64,000 nucleotides of DNA from Pseudomonas guineae (GCF_900113745.1 NZ_FOQL01000002.1:248001-312000); one strand, 5' to 3'; counted from the first letter of the stretch, positions 45,947-58,028 are shown. Program-made: numbers and translations. Notes: generated by a model not told the origin, from the letters alone.

Positions 45947-48900
45947 ACGCCTCCCGCCTGTTTATCCTGCGCCCGGTCGCCACTACGCTGATCATGTTGG
46001 CGATCTTCTTGAGCGGCCTGATCGCTTATCGGCTGCTGCCGGTCTCGGCGTTGCCGGAAGTGGATTACCCGACCATCCGCGTGCTGACCTTGTATCCAGG
46101 GGCTAGCCCGGACGTGATGACCAGCGCCGTCACCGCGCCACTGGAGCGCCAGTTCGGCCAGATGGCCGGACTGAAACAAATGTCCTCGACCAGCTCAGGC
46201 GGCGCCTCGGTGATTACCCTGCGCTTCAACCTTGAAGTGAAGCTGGATGTCGCCGAGCAGGAAGTGCAGGCGGCGATCAATGGCGCGAGCAATTTGTTGC
46301 CCAGTGATCTGCCAGCGCCGCCGGTGTACAACAAGGTCAACCCAGCCGACACCCCGATACTGACACTGGCCATCCGCTCGAACACCCTGCCTCTGCCAGA
46401 AGTGTTCGATCTGGTGGACACTCGTCTCGCGCAAAAACTCGCGCAAACCAGCGGCGTCGGTCTGGTTACTCTCGCGGGTGGCCAGCGGCCGGCGGTGCGG
46501 TTGCGGGTCAATCCTGAAGCGCTGGCTTCCTATGGTTTGAACCTCAGTGATGTACGCACGCTGATTACCGCCAGCAACGTCAACCAGCCCAAAGGCAACT
46601 TCGACGGCCCAACCCGGGTGTCGCAATTGGACGCCAACGACCAGCTGAAATCCGTCGACGAATACCGCGAACTGATCCTCGCCTACAAGGACGGCGCCAC
46701 CCTGCGCCTGAAGGATGTTGCCAGCATCATCGACGGTGCGGAAAACCAGCGCCTGGCCGCCTGGGCCAATCGCAACGAAGCGGTACTGGTCAACGTACAG
46801 CGCCAGCCCGGGGCCAACGTGATCGATGTGGTCGACCGTATCCAGACGCTGTTGCCCAACCTAACCCAGAGTTTGCCGGCCAGCGTCGAGGTCAGTGTGC
46901 TGACCGACCGCACCGAGACCATCCGCGCCGCAGTCAAGGGCGTGCAGCATGAGCTGCTGCTGGCCATCGCCCTGGTGGTATTGGTGACCTTCCTGTTTTT
47001 GCGCAAGGTTTCGGCGACTCTCATTCCATCCATTGTCGTGCCGCTGTCTTTGATTGGCACCTTCGGCGTGATGTACCTGGCCGGCTTCACCATCAATAAC
47101 CTGACGCTGATGGCGCTGACCATTGCCACCGGCTTTGTGGTGGACGATGCCATCGTCATGCTGGAGAACATCGCGCGGCATCTGGAGGAGGGCGAAACCC
47201 CGCTGAATGCCGCGCTTAAAGGTGCTAAGCAAATCGGCTTTACCCTGGTCTCTTTGACCATCTCGCTGATCGCCGTGCTGATTCCACTGCTGTTTATGGC
47301 CGATGTGGTCGGCCGGCTCTTCCGCGAATTCGCCATCACTCTGGCGGTGGCCATCCTGATTTCCCTGGTGGTGTCGCTAACCCTTACGCCGATGATGTGC
47401 GCACGCCTGCTCAAGGCAGAAAAACCCGAAGAAGAAGGGCGCTTCTACCGCGCGGCCGGCGCGGTGATCGACGGCATGATTGCCCGTTACGGCGTGTGGC
47501 TGACCTGGGTGCTTAAGCATCAGCCGCTGACGCTGTTTGTCGCCATTGGCACGATGGCGCTGACGGTGGTGTTGTACCTGGCCGTACCCAAGGGCTTCTT
47601 CCCGGTGCAGGACACCGGGGTGATTCAGGGTATTTCCGAGGCGCCGCAGTCAATTTCCTTCAAGGCCATGAGCGAACGCCAGCAGCGTTTGGCCGAGGTG
47701 GTTTTGCAGGACCCGGCCGTGGCCAGCCTGTCGTCCTATATCGGTGTCGACGGCGACAACCCGACGCTCAATAGCGGCCGCCTGCTGATCAACCTGACGC
47801 CACGGGCCGAGCGCGATGTCAGCGCCAGCCAGATCATCGAACGGCTGCGTCCCGAGTTGGCGCGGATTCCCGGCATCGAGCTGTACCTACAGCCGGTGCA
47901 GGATTTGTCCATCGAGGATCGAGTCAGCCGCACCCAGTTCCAGTTCAGCATGGAATCGCCGGATAGCAGCCTGCTGGAAGCGTGGGTGCCCAAACTGGTC
48001 AGCGCCCTGCGCGAGCAGCCGGAGCTGCGTGACGTGGCCAGTGACCTGCAAAACCGGGGCTTACAGGTGTTTTTGCAAATCGACCGCGACTTAGCCGGCC
48101 GTCTCGGTGTGAGTGTGGCGGACATCGACAACGCGCTGTACGACGCCTTCGGTCAGCGGCAAATTTCCACCATCTACACCCAGGCCAGCCAGTACCGCGT
48201 GGTACTGGAAAGCGAGAATGCCGGCAGCATCGGCCCGGCGGCGCTGCGGCAAATTCACGTCAAGACCGCCGATGGCCAGCAGGTCGCGCTGTCGACCCTG
48301 GCGCGGATTGAGGAGCGCGCCGCCAGCTTGCTGATCAACCATATTGGCCAATTCCCGGCGGCAACCCTGTCGTTCAACCTGGCCAGCGGTGTATCGCTCG
48401 GTGAGGCCGTAGCGGTGATCGAGCGGGTCGAGCAGGAGATCGGCATTCCGGCTGCTGTGCAGAGCCGCTTCCAGGGAGCGGCAGAGGCTTTCCGCGCGTC
48501 CTTGTCGAGCACCTTGCTGCTGATTCTGGCGGCCATCGTTACCATGTACATCGTGCTTGGGGTGCTCTACGAGAGCTATATCCATCCGATCACCATTCTT
48601 TCCACCTTGCCCTCGGCCGGTGTTGGCGCGCTGCTGGCGTTGCTGATTAGCGGCAACGAGCTAGGGCTGATTGCAATCATCGGCATCATTCTGCTGATCG
48701 GCATCGTTAAGAAGAACGCGATCATGATGATCGACTTCGCCCTCGACGCCGAACGCAACCAGGGCATGGCGCCTGAAGCGGCGATCTACCAGGCGGCGCT
48801 GCTGCGCTTTCGGCCAATTTTGATGACCACCCTGGCCGCGCTATTTGGCGCGATTCCACTGATGCTGGCCACCGGCTCCGGGGCCGAACTGCGTCAGCCA

Positions 48901-49041
48901 TTGGGGTTGGTGATGGTCGGCGGGCTGTTACTCAGCCAGGTGCTGACGCTGTTCACCACACCGGTGATTTACCTCTACTTTGATCGTCTGTCGCGGCGCA
49001 TCAGTGGCCGTAGCGCGGCCGGGCTTGTTGTCAGCCGATGA
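45943..49041 (+). CDS. muxB: RND multidrug efflux transporter MuxB (MdtB-like)
   Basis: A 1032-residue resistance-nodulation-division pump with 12 membrane segments and two large periplasmic loops. Conserved N-terminal [17 protein letters not shown], the proton-relay Asp pair in [18 protein letters not shown] (TM4), and [14 protein letters not shown] in TM10. The start overlaps the muxA stop (ATGA). Together with MuxC it is expected to form a hetero-trimer, as MdtBC and MuxBC do. Substrates in characterised homologues include novobiocin, macrolides, tetracycline and aztreonam. Confidence 0.95.
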   Translation: MNASRLFILRPVATTLIMLAIFLSGLIAYRLLPVSALPEVDYPTIRVLTLYPGASPDVMTSAVTAPLERQFGQMAGLKQMSSTSSGGASVITLRFNLEVKLDVAEQEVQAAINGASNLLPSDLPAPPVYNKVNPADTPILTLAIRSNTLPLPEVFDLVDTRLAQKLAQTSGVGLVTLAGGQRPAVRLRVNPEALASYGLNLSDVRTLITASNVNQPKGNFDGPTRVSQLDANDQLKSVDEYRELILAYKDGATLRLKDVASIIDGAENQRLAAWANRNEAVLVNVQRQPGANVIDVVDRIQTLLPNLTQSLPASVEVSVLTDRTETIRAAVKGVQHELLLAIALVVLVTFLFLRKVSATLIPSIVVPLSLIGTFGVMYLAGFTINNLTLMALTIATGFVVDDAIVMLENIARHLEEGETPLNAALKGAKQIGFTLVSLTISLIAVLIPLLFMADVVGRLFREFAITLAVAILISLVVSLTLTPMMCARLLKAEKPEEEGRFYRAAGAVIDGMIARYGVWLTWVLKHQPLTLFVAIGTMALTVVLYLAVPKGFFPVQDTGVIQGISEAPQSISFKAMSERQQRLAEVVLQDPAVASLSSYIGVDGDNPTLNSGRLLINLTPRAERDVSASQIIERLRPELARIPGIELYLQPVQDLSIEDRVSRTQFQFSMESPDSSLLEAWVPKLVSALREQPELRDVASDLQNRGLQVFLQIDRDLAGRLGVSVADIDNALYDAFGQRQISTIYTQASQYRVVLESENAGSIGPAALRQIHVKTADGQQVALSTLARIEERAASLLINHIGQFPAATLSFNLASGVSLGEAVAVIERVEQEIGIPAAVQSRFQGAAEAFRASLSSTLLLILAAIVTMYIVLGVLYESYIHPITILSTLPSAGVGALLALLISGNELGLIAIIGIILLIGIVKKNAIMMIDFALDAERNQGMAPEAAIYQAALLRFRPILMTTLAALFGAIPLMLATGSGAELRQPLGLVMVGGLLLSQVLTLFTTPVIYLYFDRLSRRISGRSAAGLVVSR

Positions 49042-52000
49042 ACCTCTCCGCGCCCTTTATCCGCCGGCCGGTGGCAACTTTGCTGCTGAGCCTGGCGATT
49101 CTGCTGCTCGGCGGCGTCAGCTTCGGCCTGCTACCGGTAGCACCATTGCCGCAGATGGATTTTCCCACCATCACCGTGCAGGCCAGCCTGCCCGGCGCGA
49201 GCCCGCAGATCATGGCCTCCAGCGTGGCCACGCCGTTGGAACGCTCGCTCGGCACCATCGCCGGCATTAGCCAGATGAACAGCCGTAGCAGCCAGGGCAG
49301 CACGCGGATCATGATTCAGTTCGATCTGGATCGAGATATCAACGCCGCCGCCCGTGAAGTACAGGCGGCGATCAACGCCTCGCGCGAGCTGTTGCCCAGC
49401 GGTATGCGCAGCATGCCAACCTACGCCAAGGTCAACCCGTCGCAAGCGCCGATTATGGTGCTGTCGCTGACCAGCGAGGTACTCGACAAAGGCCAGCTGT
49501 ACGACGTGGCCTCAACCATCTTGGCGCAGAAGCTTGCCCAGGTAAGCGGCGTCGGTGAAGTGCAGATTGGCGGCAGCTCCTTGCCCGCCGTGCGTGTGGC
49601 CCTGGAGCCGCGCCTGCTCGATCAGTACGGCATCGCTCTGGATGAAGTGCGCCAGAGCATCAGTGCGGCCAACGCCAAACGGCCAAAAGGCGCCGTGGAA
49701 GATGCAGAGCGGCACTGGCAGGTGCAGGCCAGCGACCAACTGGAGAAAGCCGCCGATTATCTGCCGCTGATCATTCGCTACCAGGATGGCGCTGCGGTGC
49801 GCCTGGGCGATGTCGCCACCGTCACCGATGGCGTCGAGGACCGCTACAACAGTGGTTTTTTTAATGATGAACAGGCCGTGCTGCTGGTGATTAACCGCCA
49901 GACCGGCGCCAATATCATCGAAACCATCGCCGGCATTCGCGAGCAGTTACCCGCTTTGCGCGCGGTGATTCCCGCCAGCATCGAGTTGCAAGTGGCGATG
50001 GATCGCTCGCCGGTGATCACCGCGACCCTGCATGAGGCCGAGCAGACCCTGCTGATTGCCGTGGTGCTGGTGATTCTGGTGGTGTTCGCCTTCCTCGGCC
50101 GTTGGCGTGCGGCGCTGATTCCGGCATTGGCGGTGCCAGTGTCGCTGGTCGGCACCTTTGCGGTGATGTACTTGCTGGATTTCTCCCTGAATAACCTGTC
50201 GTTGATGGCGCTGATCATCGCCACCGGCCTGGTGGTGGACGATGCCATCGTGGTGCTGGAGAACATCTCGCGGCATATCGAAGCCGGGGAGACGCCGATG
50301 GCGGCGGCCTTCAAGGGTGCGCGTGAGGTGGGCTTTACCTTACTGGCGATGAACCTCTCCTTGGTTGCGGTGTTTATCTCGATCCTGTTTATGGGCGGTA
50401 TTGTCGAAAGGCTGTTTCGCGAGTTTTCCATCACCCTGGCGGTGGCCATCGTGATTTCCTTGTTGGTGTCGCTAACGCTGACGCCGATGCTCTGCGCGCG
50501 CTGGCTCAAAGCTGAAACTTCCGAACACCGCCCCAGCGCCATGCAGCGTTGGGGCGGTGCTGTGCAAACGAGGGTGTTGGCGTTTTACGCGCGGGGTTTG
50601 GACTGGGCACTCAAGCATTCCCTGCTGATGCTGTTCAGCCTGCTGGCGACCATCGCGCTGAATATTTTCCTGTTTGTCAGCGTGCCGAAAACCTTTATGC
50701 CGCAACAGGACACCGGGCAATTGATCGGCTTTATCCGTGGTGATGACGGCCTGTCCTTTCAGGTCATGCAGCCGAAAATGGAAATCTACCGCCGCGCGGT
50801 GTTGGCCGATCCGGCGGTGGACAGCGTGGCCGGCTTTATCGGTGGCAGCGGCGGCATCAACAACGCCTTTATGATCGTGCGCCTCAAGCCGGTAACTGAA
50901 CGCAAGATCAGCTCGCAAGCGGTGATCAGCCGCCTGCGCGAGACCGTGCCAAAAGTCCCAGGCGGGCGGATGTTTTTGATGCCCGATCAGGATCTGCAGA
51001 TCGGCGGGCGGGAAGGGCGTAGCTCGGAAAACGAATACATGCTGCTGTCCGGTGATCTGGATGCGCTGCGCAAGTGGCTGCCTCCGGTGCGCGAAGCGCT
51101 GCGCGCACTGCCGGAGCTGACCGATATTGATGCGAAGGAAGTTGAAGGTACGCAGCAGATTCGTCTGGTGGTGGACCGTGATGTGGCCAAACGCCTGGGC
51201 GTGGACATGAACATGATCACTGCGGTGCTCAACAACGCCTTCAGCCAGCGGCAGATTTCCACCATTTACGACAGCCTTAACCAATACAGCGTGGTCATGG
51301 AGATCAACCCGCAGTTCGCCCAATATCCCGAGACGCTTGATCAGATTCAATTGATTACAGCAGAAGGTGCGCGCGTGCCGTTATCCAGCTTTGCGCGCTG
51401 GGAGCGCAGCCTGGAAGAGGATCGCGTCAGCCACCAGGGCCAGTTTGCCGTGGAAAATATCGGCTTTGCCCTGGCCGAAGGCGTTAGCCTCGATCAAGCC
51501 ACCCAAGCCATCAACAACGCCATTGCGCGGGTCGGTTTACCGACCGAGGTGCAAGGCATGCTGGGCGGTACCGGTGGGGCGTTCCAGCAAACTCAGCAGA
51601 ACCAGCCGTGGATGATTCTGCTGGCGTTGGTGGTGGTGTATATCGTTCTCGGCGTGCTCTACGAGAGTTATATCCACCCGCTGACCATTCTTTCCACCTT
51701 GCCCTCGGCCGGCGTCGGCGCGCTGCTTGCGCTGCAACTGATGAGCATCGAATTCAGCCTGATCTCACTGCTCGGATTGTTCCTGCTGATCGGCATCGTT
51801 AAGAAGAACGCCATTCTGATGATCGACCTGGCCCTGCAGCTTGAACGTCAGCAGCACCTGAGCCCGCAGGAGTCGATTCGCCAGGCCTGCCTACTGCGTT
51901 TCCGTCCGATCATGATGACCACCCTAGCCGCGATTCTCGGTGCGCTACCGCTGATGCTCAGCAGCGCCGAGGGCGCGGAGATGCGTCAGCCGCTGGGCAT

Positions 52001-52145
52001 CACCATCGTTGGCGGGTTGGTCTTGAGCCAGCTGCTGACCCTGTACACCACCCCGGTGATCTACCTGTACTTCGACCGCCTGCGCCACCGGGTCAACCGT
52101 TGGCGTGGCGTGCGCACCGACGCTGCTCTGGAAACCCCGTTATGA
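49038..52145 (+). CDS. muxC: RND multidrug efflux transporter MuxC (MdtC-like)
   Basis: A 1035-residue second RND pump subunit, clearly a paralogue of Mux[22 protein letters not shown] at the N-terminus, [19 protein letters not shown] in TM4, and [15 protein letters not shown] in TM10; [20 protein letters not shown] is shared almost exactly by both. The start overlaps the muxB stop (ATGA). Two different pump proteins per operon, in place of a homotrimer, is the defining property of the MdtABC/MuxABC class. Confidence 0.95.
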   Translation: MNLSAPFIRRPVATLLLSLAILLLGGVSFGLLPVAPLPQMDFPTITVQASLPGASPQIMASSVATPLERSLGTIAGISQMNSRSSQGSTRIMIQFDLDRDINAAAREVQAAINASRELLPSGMRSMPTYAKVNPSQAPIMVLSLTSEVLDKGQLYDVASTILAQKLAQVSGVGEVQIGGSSLPAVRVALEPRLLDQYGIALDEVRQSISAANAKRPKGAVEDAERHWQVQASDQLEKAADYLPLIIRYQDGAAVRLGDVATVTDGVEDRYNSGFFNDEQAVLLVINRQTGANIIETIAGIREQLPALRAVIPASIELQVAMDRSPVITATLHEAEQTLLIAVVLVILVVFAFLGRWRAALIPALAVPVSLVGTFAVMYLLDFSLNNLSLMALIIATGLVVDDAIVVLENISRHIEAGETPMAAAFKGAREVGFTLLAMNLSLVAVFISILFMGGIVERLFREFSITLAVAIVISLLVSLTLTPMLCARWLKAETSEHRPSAMQRWGGAVQTRVLAFYARGLDWALKHSLLMLFSLLATIALNIFLFVSVPKTFMPQQDTGQLIGFIRGDDGLSFQVMQPKMEIYRRAVLADPAVDSVAGFIGGSGGINNAFMIVRLKPVTERKISSQAVISRLRETVPKVPGGRMFLMPDQDLQIGGREGRSSENEYMLLSGDLDALRKWLPPVREALRALPELTDIDAKEVEGTQQIRLVVDRDVAKRLGVDMNMITAVLNNAFSQRQISTIYDSLNQYSVVMEINPQFAQYPETLDQIQLITAEGARVPLSSFARWERSLEEDRVSHQGQFAVENIGFALAEGVSLDQATQAINNAIARVGLPTEVQGMLGGTGGAFQQTQQNQPWMILLALVVVYIVLGVLYESYIHPLTILSTLPSAGVGALLALQLMSIEFSLISLLGLFLLIGIVKKNAILMIDLALQLERQQHLSPQESIRQACLLRFRPIMMTTLAAILGALPLMLSSAEGAEMRQPLGITIVGGLVLSQLLTLYTTPVIYLYFDRLRHRVNRWRGVRTDAALETPL

Positions 52146-53629
52146 AGGCTTTATTTGCTTACCGTTTACCCACCTTGCTGGCGTTAAGTTTGACCCTGAG
52201 TGCCTGTGCCATCGGCCCGGATTACCAACGCCCGCAGCTGCAAGCCCCGACGCAGTTCAAACAGATCGAAGGCTGGACCCAGGCCAAGCCCGGCGATGCA
52301 CTGGAACGCGGCAACTGGTGGCAGCTGTATGGCGACACCGAGCTGAATACCCTGGCCGAACGGTTGAATATCTCCAACCAGAATCTCGCCGCCAGCGAGG
52401 CGCAATATCGTCAGGCCCGCGCCCTGGTGCGCGGCGCGCGCGCAGCGTTCTACCCGAGCCTGTCAAGCAGCGCCGGAGCCACTCGCAGCAGCCAAGGTAG
52501 TGGTTCAAGCAGCACAACTACCAGCACGGGCGGTATCAGCAACAGCTATGACCTGAGCTTGAATGCGGCCTGGGAGCTGGATATCTGGGGTAAGTTGCGC
52601 CGCTCGCTGGAGTCCAGTCGCGCCGGTGTTGAGGCCAGCGCCGCCGATCTGGCGGCACTGAAACTCAGCCTGCAAGCGGAGCTGGTGCAGAACTACCTGC
52701 AATTGCGCGTGCTGGATGATCAACAGCGCTTGCTCGATGCCACGGTCGCGGCCTATGCGCGCTCGTTGAAACTCACGCAGAACCAGTACAACGCCGGCAT
52801 CGTGCCGAAGTCCGATGTCAGCCAGGCATTGACCCAGCTGAAAAGCACCCAGGCCCAAGCGATTGACCTGAAATGGCAGCGCGCACAGCTCGAACATGCG
52901 ATTGCCGTCTTGATCGGCGTACCGCCCAGCGAGCTCAGCATCGCCGTGCGCGAGAAACTTCCAGTGCTGCCCGAAATCCCCGTGGCTTTGCCGTCGCAGC
53001 TGCTGGAGCGCCGTCCGGATGTCGCCGCCGCCGAACGCCGGGTAATCGCCGCCAACGCTAATATCGGAGTGGCTGAAGCCGCGTGGTACCCAGATCTGAC
53101 TATTTCCGCCAGTGGCGGTTACCGTGGCAGCAGCTTTGCTGACTGGTTCGATCTGCCTAACCGCTTCTGGTCTCTTGGCCCACAGCTGGCGCTAACCCTG
53201 TTCGATGGCGGCGCACGCAGCGCAGAGCTGGAACGCACGGAGGCCGCTTACGATCAGACCGTGGCGCAATACCGTCAGTCCGTGCTCGACAGCTTCCGCG
53301 AAGTGGAGGACTACCTGGTGCAGCTGCGCGTGCTGCAGCAGGAAGCAGTGGTGCAGCAAGAAGCCTTGGATGCCGCTCGTGAATCCCTGCGCCTAATCGA
53401 AAACCAATACCGCGCCGGCACTGTCGACTTCAACAGCGTGGTTAACGTACAGGCCACGGCGCTGAATAACGAGCGCAGCAACCTGTCCCTGCTGGGCAGC
53501 CGCTTAACTGCAAGCGTGCAGCTCATTGCCGCGCTCGGCGGCGGCTGGCAGCAACAGCAGTGGTTGGAAGAAAGCCCTAACGCGGTAAACCAGCCTGCTC
53601 CAGGCACAGTTGATACAGCCGCTCCTTAA
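52142..53629 (+). CDS. opmB: Outer-membrane efflux lipoprotein OpmB
   Basis: A 495-residue TolC-like outer-membrane factor of the NodT family. Lipoprotein signal with lipobox LSAC (Cys21) in LALSLTLSACAIGPDY; two repeated OEP domains with long alpha hairpins (QNLAASEAQYRQARALVRGARA and RSAELERTEAAYDQTVAQYRQS in parts). It overlaps the muxC stop by four bases (ATGA). It completes the tripartite channel with MuxABC. The last 53 bases overlap the 3' end of the convergent LysR gene. Confidence 0.94.
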   Translation: MKALFAYRLPTLLALSLTLSACAIGPDYQRPQLQAPTQFKQIEGWTQAKPGDALERGNWWQLYGDTELNTLAERLNISNQNLAASEAQYRQARALVRGARAAFYPSLSSSAGATRSSQGSGSSSTTTSTGGISNSYDLSLNAAWELDIWGKLRRSLESSRAGVEASAADLAALKLSLQAELVQNYLQLRVLDDQQRLLDATVAAYARSLKLTQNQYNAGIVPKSDVSQALTQLKSTQAQAIDLKWQRAQLEHAIAVLIGVPPSELSIAVREKLPVLPEIPVALPSQLLERRPDVAAAERRVIAANANIGVAEAAWYPDLTISASGGYRGSSFADWFDLPNRFWSLGPQLALTLFDGGARSAELERTEAAYDQTVAQYRQSVLDSFREVEDYLVQLRVLQQEAVVQQEALDAARESLRLIENQYRAGTVDFNSVVNVQATALNNERSNLSLLGSRLTASVQLIAALGGGWQQQQWLEESPNAVNQPAPGTVDTAAP

Positions 53630-54428
53630 GGGCGTTGCCGGCCTGGCCCAAGTTGGGTTGGGCATACAACGTTAAGTGCATGCCCTCGATAGCCGGCAGA
53701 CTGTCGATAATCTGGTGTTCAGCCTGCAGCACGCGACGGGGTAGCAGGCTGATACCCAACCCTGCTGCCACTGCTGCACAAACGCTGGCCAGGCTGGTAC
53801 TGGAATAGCTGATACGCCAGTTGCGCGCTTGCATCTCCAGCGCTTGGATCATTTCTTGGCGGTACAAACCGCCGGGGGCAAACACCACCAGAGGTAAAGG
53901 TCCCCGCTGCTCGGCCGGACGCTGGCGGCTGTCGACCCAACACAAGGGCTCTGGCCAAGCAGCCAGGCAATCGCTGCCGGGGTTCATCTGTTTGCTCAGC
54001 AACACATCAAACTGGCCTTCACGGTACTGGCGCAACAGCTCAGGGCTGAGCCCGCTGCTGACCTCCAAGCGCACACTGGTTTGGGTGTCAGCAAAGTTGG
54101 CGAGCAAAGGAATTAAGCGCTCAGCAGCAAAATCCTCCGGAACACCGAGGCGCAGTACGCCCTCGCTGTGTTGATGGCGTAGCACGTCTTCAGCCTCATC
54201 GTGCAGCGCCAGAATGCGCCGCGCGTAGCTGCACAGCTGCTCGCCTTCGGTGGTCATCTGTATCTGTCGCGCGCTGCGGTCGAGCAGGCGATAGCCGAGG
54301 CTGTCCTCCAGGCGACGTATTTGCTGGCTGACAGTCGACTGGGTGAGGTGCAAACGCTCAGCCGCACGGGTGAAGTTGCCGCAATCGGCCACGGCAACAA
54401 AACTGCGCAGGAGCAGGTGATCGAGCAT
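53577..54428 (-). CDS. LysR-family regulator
   Basis: A 283-residue LysR-type regulator. Helix-turn-helix at about 3-60 (LLLRSFVAVADCGNFTRAAERLHLTQSTVSQQIRRLEDSLG), effector domain with GVLRLGVPEDFAAERLIPLL and AAVAAGLGISLLPRRV, similar to the LrhA/PecT-like branch. ATG at 54428; the preceding TTG is not needed. Divergent from the deaminase-MFS pair and convergent with opmB, whose end it overlaps by 53 bases. A nested palindrome sits directly upstream of its start, consistent with autoregulation. The deaminase/exporter operon is the most likely target; control of muxABC-opmB is less likely because the promoters are far apart. Confidence 0.92.
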   Translation of the reverse strand: MLDHLLLRSFVAVADCGNFTRAAERLHLTQSTVSQQIRRLEDSLGYRLLDRSARQIQMTTEGEQLCSYARRILALHDEAEDVLRHQHSEGVLRLGVPEDFAAERLIPLLANFADTQTSVRLEVSSGLSPELLRQYREGQFDVLLSKQMNPGSDCLAAWPEPLCWVDSRQRPAEQRGPLPLVVFAPGGLYRQEMIQALEMQARNWRISYSSTSLASVCAAVAAGLGISLLPRRVLQAEHQIIDSLPAIEGMHLTLYAQPNLGQAGNALKERLYQLCLEQAGLPR

Positions 54429-54485
54429 CAAAGTATTCCCGAATCAAATGGTAAGCATGCTTATATTTAATTTCAGCATACTTTG
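54429..54485. promoter_or_regulatory. Nested palindromic operator in the LysR/deaminase gap
   Basis: TAAGCATGCTTA (54452-54463) is a perfect 12-base palindrome. It is bracketed by CAAAGTAT (54429-54436) and its exact complement ATACTTTG (54478-54485), placed symmetrically around it. AGCATACTT (54475-54483) is also a near copy of AGCATGCTT in the centre, offset by 21 bases or two helical turns. The left arm touches the LysR start codon. Confidence 0.65.
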
Positions 54486-54536
54486 CGGGGTCGGGATAAT
54501 CAGCCTGTTATTGGTTAGCCAAATGATGAGTACGCC

Positions 54537-54995
54537 ATGAGCAGTGATCTCGATTTTCTTGAGCACGCCATCCGCCTCGCCGAAGCCAACGTGGCGCAAG
54601 GCGGCCGACCGTTTGGCGCAGTATTAGTCCGCGAAGGCCAGCGGCTGACCGAAGCCAGTAACCAGATGCACATCGGCTTTGATCCCACGGCGCATGCCGA
54701 GTTGTTGTGTATCCGTCAGGCCAGTCAGCTGTTGGCCAGTAACCGTCTCGAGGGCTGCGTGATTTATGCCAGCGGCCAGCCGTGCCCTATGTGCCTGAGT
54801 GCCATCCATTTGTGTGGCATCAGCCGGGTGGTGTTTGCCGCTACTAATGCCGAGGGCGAGCCTTTTGGTCTGTCCACTGCCGCGGTTTACCAGCAACTGA
54901 GCTTGCCGTTGGCGCAGCAGAGTCTGCGCATCGAACATGCCGCACACAGCGCCATGACTCCACTTTATCAACGCTGGTATGCCCAGCATGCTTAG
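54537..54995 (+). CDS. Nucleoside/base deaminase of the CDA superfamily
   Basis: A 152-residue zinc deaminase. Zinc and catalytic residues His53 and Glu55 in AHAELLCIR, Cys83 and Cys86 in QPCPMCLSAIHLCG. The overall form (short N-terminal helix, GGRPFGAVLVREG) is closest to guanine-deaminase/tRNA-adenosine-deaminase-like proteins; it is shorter than TadA and lacks its C-terminal RNA-binding helix features as far as I can see, so a free base or nucleoside substrate is more likely. It overlaps the MFS gene start by up to 17 bases, so both are translated together. Confidence 0.88.
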   Translation: MSSDLDFLEHAIRLAEANVAQGGRPFGAVLVREGQRLTEASNQMHIGFDPTAHAELLCIRQASQLLASNRLEGCVIYASGQPCPMCLSAIHLCGISRVVFAATNAEGEPFGLSTAAVYQQLSLPLAQQSLRIEHAAHSAMTPLYQRWYAQHA

Positions 54996-56220
54996 TCACC
55001 TCTCGCGCAATGCTGGTCCAGGCCTGCGCACCTGCGCCTGGGTCGGCGTTTTGGTGATCCTGGCGCTTAACCTAAGGCCGAGCCTGACCTCCGTCAGTCC
55101 GTTGCTGAATGACATCCGCAGCAGTGTCGGCATGGGTTTTCAGATGGCCGGCCTGCTTACCACCTTGCCGGTGGTGTGCATGGGCCTGGTGGCGTTGCTC
55201 AGTGCCCAGGTCGAGTCACGCTTAGGCGAGGGCCGAGGTATTGCCCTCGGTTTGCTATGCATTTTGCTGGCCTGTGCGGTTCGCGGGCTAATCGATCATA
55301 GCCTGCTGCTGGTGTGCTCGGCCTTGTTGGGTGGCTTGGGTATTGCCCTGATTCAGGTGCTGGTACCGGGCTTGATCAAACGTCGGTTTGTCGGCCACGT
55401 GGCCCTGGCGATGGGCATCTATTCCGCTGCACTGATGGGCGGTGGCGGCCTGGCAGCTTGGTTTAGTCCGCGATTGGCGAGTGCGTTCGGTGATTGGCAT
55501 GTGGGCTTGGCGGTCTGGGCTTTGCCGGCCGTACTGGCGTTACTACTATGGCTGCAGACACCTTGGCGCGCCGCGCAAGCACTGTCGGCCGATCAGCGAC
55601 TCAGCCGGTTTATTCGCAATAAACGCGCCTGGACGCTGGCGTTGTATTTCGGCTTCAGCAACTGCGGCTATATGGCTGTCGTAGCCTGGCTACCGGCCTA
55701 CTACCAGCACTTGGGCTGGAGCAGCCAGAACAGTGGCGCGCTGCTGGCATGGATGACGCTGTTTCAGGTGCTGGCCGCGTTAGGCATGCCGGCGCTAGCC
55801 CAGCGTATGCGTGAGCGCCGTGGTTTGCTGAGCGTTAGCCTGTTGTCGCAGTTGTTGGGTTTTTCCGGTTTGTTACTCGCACCACAACAGGCCGCGCTGG
55901 TTTGGATGGCGCTGATTGGTTTCGGTCTGGGCGCTTGTTTTGCCCTGAGCCTGATCCTTAGCTTGGATCACTTGCAAGCGCCTCAAGCAGCCGGTCAATT
56001 GGCGGCATTTGTGCAAGGCTTTGGCTTTTTGATCAATGCCTTAGCCCCTGCCGTCGGCGGCTTGCTGCGCGAGTTAACCGGTAGCTTTGCCGCGACCTGG
56101 CTGTTGATGGTGGTTTGCATCACATTGATGTTGGCACTGACGCAACGCTTTAGCCCAGCCAGTTACTGGCGGATTAACACTAACGCTCAGCAGCCACCCA
56201 GTACAGCCGCTTGCGGGTAA
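54979..56220 (+). CDS. MFS transporter, CynX/NimT type
   Basis: A 413-residue major facilitator with 12 predicted membrane segments. The N-terminal LALNLRPSLTSVSPLLNDIRSSVGMG is typical of the CynX/NimT (cyanate or nitroimidazole) group. Start could be 54979 or 54988, both inside the end of the deaminase gene. The coupling with a base deaminase suggests transport of a nucleobase, its analogue or a related amine, which is inference. A perfect hairpin AGCCGCTT / AAGCGGCT (56205-56226) covers its stop codon. Confidence 0.88.
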   Translation: MPSMLSHLSRNAGPGLRTCAWVGVLVILALNLRPSLTSVSPLLNDIRSSVGMGFQMAGLLTTLPVVCMGLVALLSAQVESRLGEGRGIALGLLCILLACAVRGLIDHSLLLVCSALLGGLGIALIQVLVPGLIKRRFVGHVALAMGIYSAALMGGGGLAAWFSPRLASAFGDWHVGLAVWALPAVLALLLWLQTPWRAAQALSADQRLSRFIRNKRAWTLALYFGFSNCGYMAVVAWLPAYYQHLGWSSQNSGALLAWMTLFQVLAALGMPALAQRMRERRGLLSVSLLSQLLGFSGLLLAPQQAALVWMALIGFGLGACFALSLILSLDHLQAPQAAGQLAAFVQGFGFLINALAPAVGGLLRELTGSFAATWLLMVVCITLMLALTQRFSPASYWRINTNAQQPPSTAACG

Positions 56221-56226
56221 GCGGCT
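56205..56226. terminator. Hairpin over the MFS stop codon
   Basis: AGCCGCTT, GCGGGT loop, AAGCGGCT. Placed between convergent gene ends (56220 and 56242). It has no T tract in either direction, so termination is plausible but unproven. Confidence 0.55.
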
Positions 56227-56241
56227 GACGAGTAGGTGGGT

Positions 56242-57327
<1,086 letters not shown>

Positions 57328-57489
57328 TCACTGCATTGCGTGAGCAATGCCAGGGTTGTATCGCAATGCTTATGCCAGAGCGGTAGAGGTGCTAGAGGGC
57401 TTGAGAGCGCGGAAAACGCATGAACGATCGCACAGTGCTTGGCGAGAAATCGCCATTTTGGCGCGGAGATAAGCAGAAATCCGCTTATT

Positions 57490-57517
57490 TAAAGGGCGCT
57501 TACCCGAGGGAGCGCCC
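57490..57517 (-). terminator. Terminator after dsbB
   Basis: GGGCGCT (57494-57500), loop, AGCGCCC (57511-57517); read on the minus strand the stem is followed by TTTAAATAAG. It lies 10 bases after the dsbB stop. Confidence 0.7.
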
Positions 57518-57527
57518 GTGCCTATCG

Positions 57528-58028
57528 TTAGCGACGAATACCGCGCCAGGCCGTGAAGAGGCACAAGGTCAGTAGCAGAACGACGCTGAGCAGGGTCCAG
57601 GCGGTGAATGTTAGACCGAAAATACTGTAGTCGTTCTGCCCGCAGACACCGGCGCTCATAAACACGCTGGGCAGCCATTCATGAAGCGGAAGGTAGAAGG
57701 CATAAAAGGGGAAGGGGGAACAGCTGGAGCTTTCCAATACGCCAGTCTCGATCAACAGCAAATGCGTGTTGTCATAGACCGCCATGCCGCTTGCCGCCAG
57801 CAGCAACGGCCATAACGTAAGGCTCAGCCAGCGCAGGTCGAGGGCTTCCAGCGCCAGGATCAGCAGGCTGATAACGCCGCCACACAGCAGCCACAGACGG
57901 ATTTGGATACACAGGGTGCAGGGCTCCCAACCGGACAGATGCTGCAACAGCAATGCACCGCCGAGCATGGCGAAACAGGCGAGAGCGATCAGGGCGAGCA
58001 GGGGCTTGAGTGATGTAACGCGGGGCAT
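57528..58028 (-). CDS. dsbB: Disulfide bond formation protein B
   Basis: A 166-residue inner-membrane protein with four membrane segments that reoxidises DsbA with quinone. First periplasmic loop has Cys37-Cys40 (EPCTLCIQ) and the second has Cys103 and Cys129 (SSCSPFPF, AGVCGQND), the four essential cysteines. Arg44 near the first pair (IQIRLWLL) fits the quinone-binding Arg of DsbB. Pseudomonas usually has two dsbB genes; this could be either. It stands alone. Confidence 0.95.
   Translation of the reverse strand: MPRVTSLKPLLALIALACFAMLGGALLLQHLSGWEPCTLCIQIRLWLLCGGVISLLILALEALDLRWLSLTLWPLLLAASGMAVYDNTHLLLIETGVLESSSCSPFPFYAFYLPLHEWLPSVFMSAGVCGQNDYSIFGLTFTAWTLLSVVLLLTLCLFTAWRGIRR

Noticed and set aside
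45943..52145. muxB and muxC as a recent duplication or assembly artefact
   Set aside because: They are diverged paralogues and two-pump operons are normal for MdtABC/MuxABC systems.
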